Assembly (NCBI GenBank): GCA_964511435.1
Contig: CAZEFH010000007.1
Span: 1-32,714 of the forward strand
DNA: 32,714 nucleotides
Source of the DNA: JBGSPL01 sp964511435
GTDB lineage: Bacteria; Patescibacteriota; CPR2; UBA1875; CAIMLA01
Direction: 5' to 3'
Positions 31,652 through 32,714 of the stretch are shown piece after piece; positions within the stretch are counted from its first letter, which is position 1; the number at the start of each line of letters is the position of its first letter. The notes beneath the pieces were generated by a model, which was not told the DNA's origin, did not search any database, and saw only the letters and a list, made by a program, of their open reading frames with translations. Position numbers and translations under genes: made by a program.

Positions 31652-32639
31652 AGCTCTCATCGATTAATTCAGAAAGACTTCTGTCTGGATTTGATGGTTT
31701 TGCAGAGGCTACTATAAGCTTAACTTCTTCTTTTATTTTATTGATATCAATATTTTGTGTCACCCCTTTTGACGACTCCACCATATTGGAGTAAGCCATC
31801 TCGGCAGAGTCCTTATCGGACTTATAAAACTCTTGCCATAAATCAACTATTTCTTCTTTGTTTTTCTGGTCTAAAAGATAACTAATAGTCTGATCAGTGC
31901 CTTTCACAAACCTCTCAAGTATGCCTCTTTTTTGCTGAAGAGTCTTGGATGTTGTCATAATTCCCTTTGGTACATATCTGCCCGCAAATGCGTCTTTGGG
32001 CTGGTAGATATAGTAGCCCTTATCCTTTATATCTACCAGTGAATTCGCCGAGCCAACTATAGCAGTATCTATCTGATCTTTTTCTAAAAGTGAAAGTCTT
32101 GCTTGATCCAGACCAGCAACCACCAAATACTCGGCATCCTTATTCATCCCGAGGTTAGCAATCGCCTGACGCAAAAAAGTCTTATTCATTCCAGCATATG
32201 GAATTGCTACTTTCTTTATATCTCCAAGGTCTTCCAGTTTATATTTACTTACAATATAGGCACTGCTAGGATAATTATTCACTGTTCCAATCCATTTCAG
32301 GTCTTTATTATTATAAAAACCCACTATCATTGAGTACACAAACTGAATAGCCACATCGGCCTGATTGGATTCCAAAATTGCTGATTGGGTTGGCACGTCC
32401 TTACCCTCAACCGTTTTTTCCAGCTCTATCTTATTATTACTGAAAAACCCCTTTTTCTTGCCTAGTTCCATCAGAAGTCCTGTCCCAGAAGCATTGTCAG
32501 CGTATGTGACCACTATCTTGTCTAGTGTCACGGTCTTTTCATCTTTTTTTATATTATTTGTTTTATTGATTAAGAAATATACACCAGCGGCCAAAATTAA
32601 CAGAAGAAGTACCGATAACATAACAATTTTTGTCTTCAT
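31638..32639 (-). CDS. NMT1/TauA-like ABC transporter substrate-binding protein
   Basis: 333 residues from ATG 32639. One hydrophobic segment near the N-terminus (about 6-25, VMLSVLLLLILAAGVYFLI) lacks a lipobox Cys, so it is an uncleaved anchor or signal peptide. The body has the periplasmic-binding-protein II pattern of the nitrate/sulfonate/thiamine-precursor group: ASGTGLLMELGKKKGFFSNNKIELE, QADVAIQFVYSMIVGF, KKVAIPYAG, and VVAGLDQARLSLLEKDQIDTAIVGSAN. The ligand is unknown. No permease or ATPase gene is in the window; they may lie beyond 32714. AGG five bases upstream supports ATG 32639 over the GTG at 32645. A TATAAT at 32700-32695 (minus strand) could be its -10, giving a leader of about 50 nt. 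Confidence 0.85.
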   Translation of the reverse strand: MKTKIVMLSVLLLLILAAGVYFLINKTNNIKKDEKTVTLDKIVVTYADNASGTGLLMELGKKKGFFSNNKIELEKTVEGKDVPTQSAILESNQADVAIQFVYSMIVGFYNNKDLKWIGTVNNYPSSAYIVSKYKLEDLGDIKKVAIPYAGMNKTFLRQAIANLGMNKDAEYLVVAGLDQARLSLLEKDQIDTAIVGSANSLVDIKDKGYYIYQPKDAFAGRYVPKGIMTTSKTLQQKRGILERFVKGTDQTISYLLDQKNKEEIVDLWQEFYKSDKDSAEMAYSNMVESSKGVTQNIDINKIKEEVKLIVASAKPSNPDRSLSELIDESFIVN

Positions 32640-32714
32640 ATACACCTACCTATAACTCTTTAGTGTTATTTTTTCGAAATATCGAACTACGCTCATTATA
32701 GTATAGTTGACTAG

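Noticed and set aside
1..32714. CRISPR array, insertion sequences or transposase genes
   Set aside because: No regularly spaced direct repeats were seen and no terminal inverted repeats or transposase motifs were found in either strand.
1..32714. Recoded TGA (glycine) as in Gracilibacteria and Absconditabacteria
   Set aside because: uppP, pilN and the GspI-like gene end at TGA exactly where the next gene begins, and no family domain continues past a TGA.

Overview
The window looks like a chromosomal segment of a small-genome bacterium with one membrane, most probably a member of the Candidate Phyla Radiation (Patescibacteria), perhaps Saccharibacteria-like. The reasons are: a complete type IV pilus locus with no secretin gene, very large exported fibronectin-like proteins, extremely compact gene packing and a divergent long-form nucleoside diphosphate kinase. 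The taxon is an inference; no rRNA or ribosomal protein is present. TGA serves as a normal stop (for example at the end of uppP and of the GspI-like pilin), so the standard bacterial code applies and the Gracilibacteria-type recoding does not. Nearly all genes are on the minus strand.

Layout. (1) 1-210: the 3' part of tRNA-Arg(CCU), a hairpin, a second imperfect copy of the tRNA 3' end, and a bidirectional terminator. (2) 211-3549, minus: uppP - dedA - M16 peptidase - ndk, transcribed as a tight operon. (3) 3605-4543, plus: a Xer-type tyrosine recombinase, divergent from uppP. (4) 4547-18923, minus: a type IV pilus locus. In transcription order it encodes a SurA-like/extracellular fusion protein, a small membrane protein, PilM, PilN, PilO, a short PilP-like protein, PilB, PilT, PilC, the major pilin PilA (with its own promoter and terminator), the prepilin peptidase PilD, and four minor pilins resembling GspH, GspI, GspJ and GspK. 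(5) 19087-20600: a VOC-like small protein (plus) converging on ychF (minus), their stop codons interlocked. (6) 20681-28348, minus: one gene for a membrane-anchored or secreted protein of about 2555 residues built of a glycine-rich region, Ig-like and many FN3-like domains. (7) 28402-30018, minus: an exported protein of unknown family. (8) 30078-32639: a 74-residue Cys-containing membrane peptide, a PaaK/CapK-like adenylate-forming enzyme (both plus) and a converging NMT1/TauA-like substrate-binding protein (minus). This last block is more AT-rich by eye than the pilus locus.

How it fits together. The pilus genes make an ATP-driven extension and retraction machine (PilB, PilT, PilC, PilMNO) with a processing peptidase and a minor-pilin tip. 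The giant FN3 protein and the SurA-fusion protein are candidate surface factors for attachment. uppP and dedA together plausibly recycle undecaprenyl phosphate for cell-wall precursors.

Regulation. Several transcription-unit-first genes (uppP, xer, pilD, the VOC gene, the 538-aa gene, the 74-aa gene and the PaaK-like gene) have a good -10 hexamer only 6-8 nt upstream of the start codon and no Shine-Dalgarno. That is the signature of leaderless transcription. Many operon-internal genes and pilA carry clear Shine-Dalgarno sequences.

No gene-free stretch exceeds 300 bases. The longest is the intergenic region 18924-19086, which holds two promoters and a palindrome. All calls come from reading the sequence; no database search was run.
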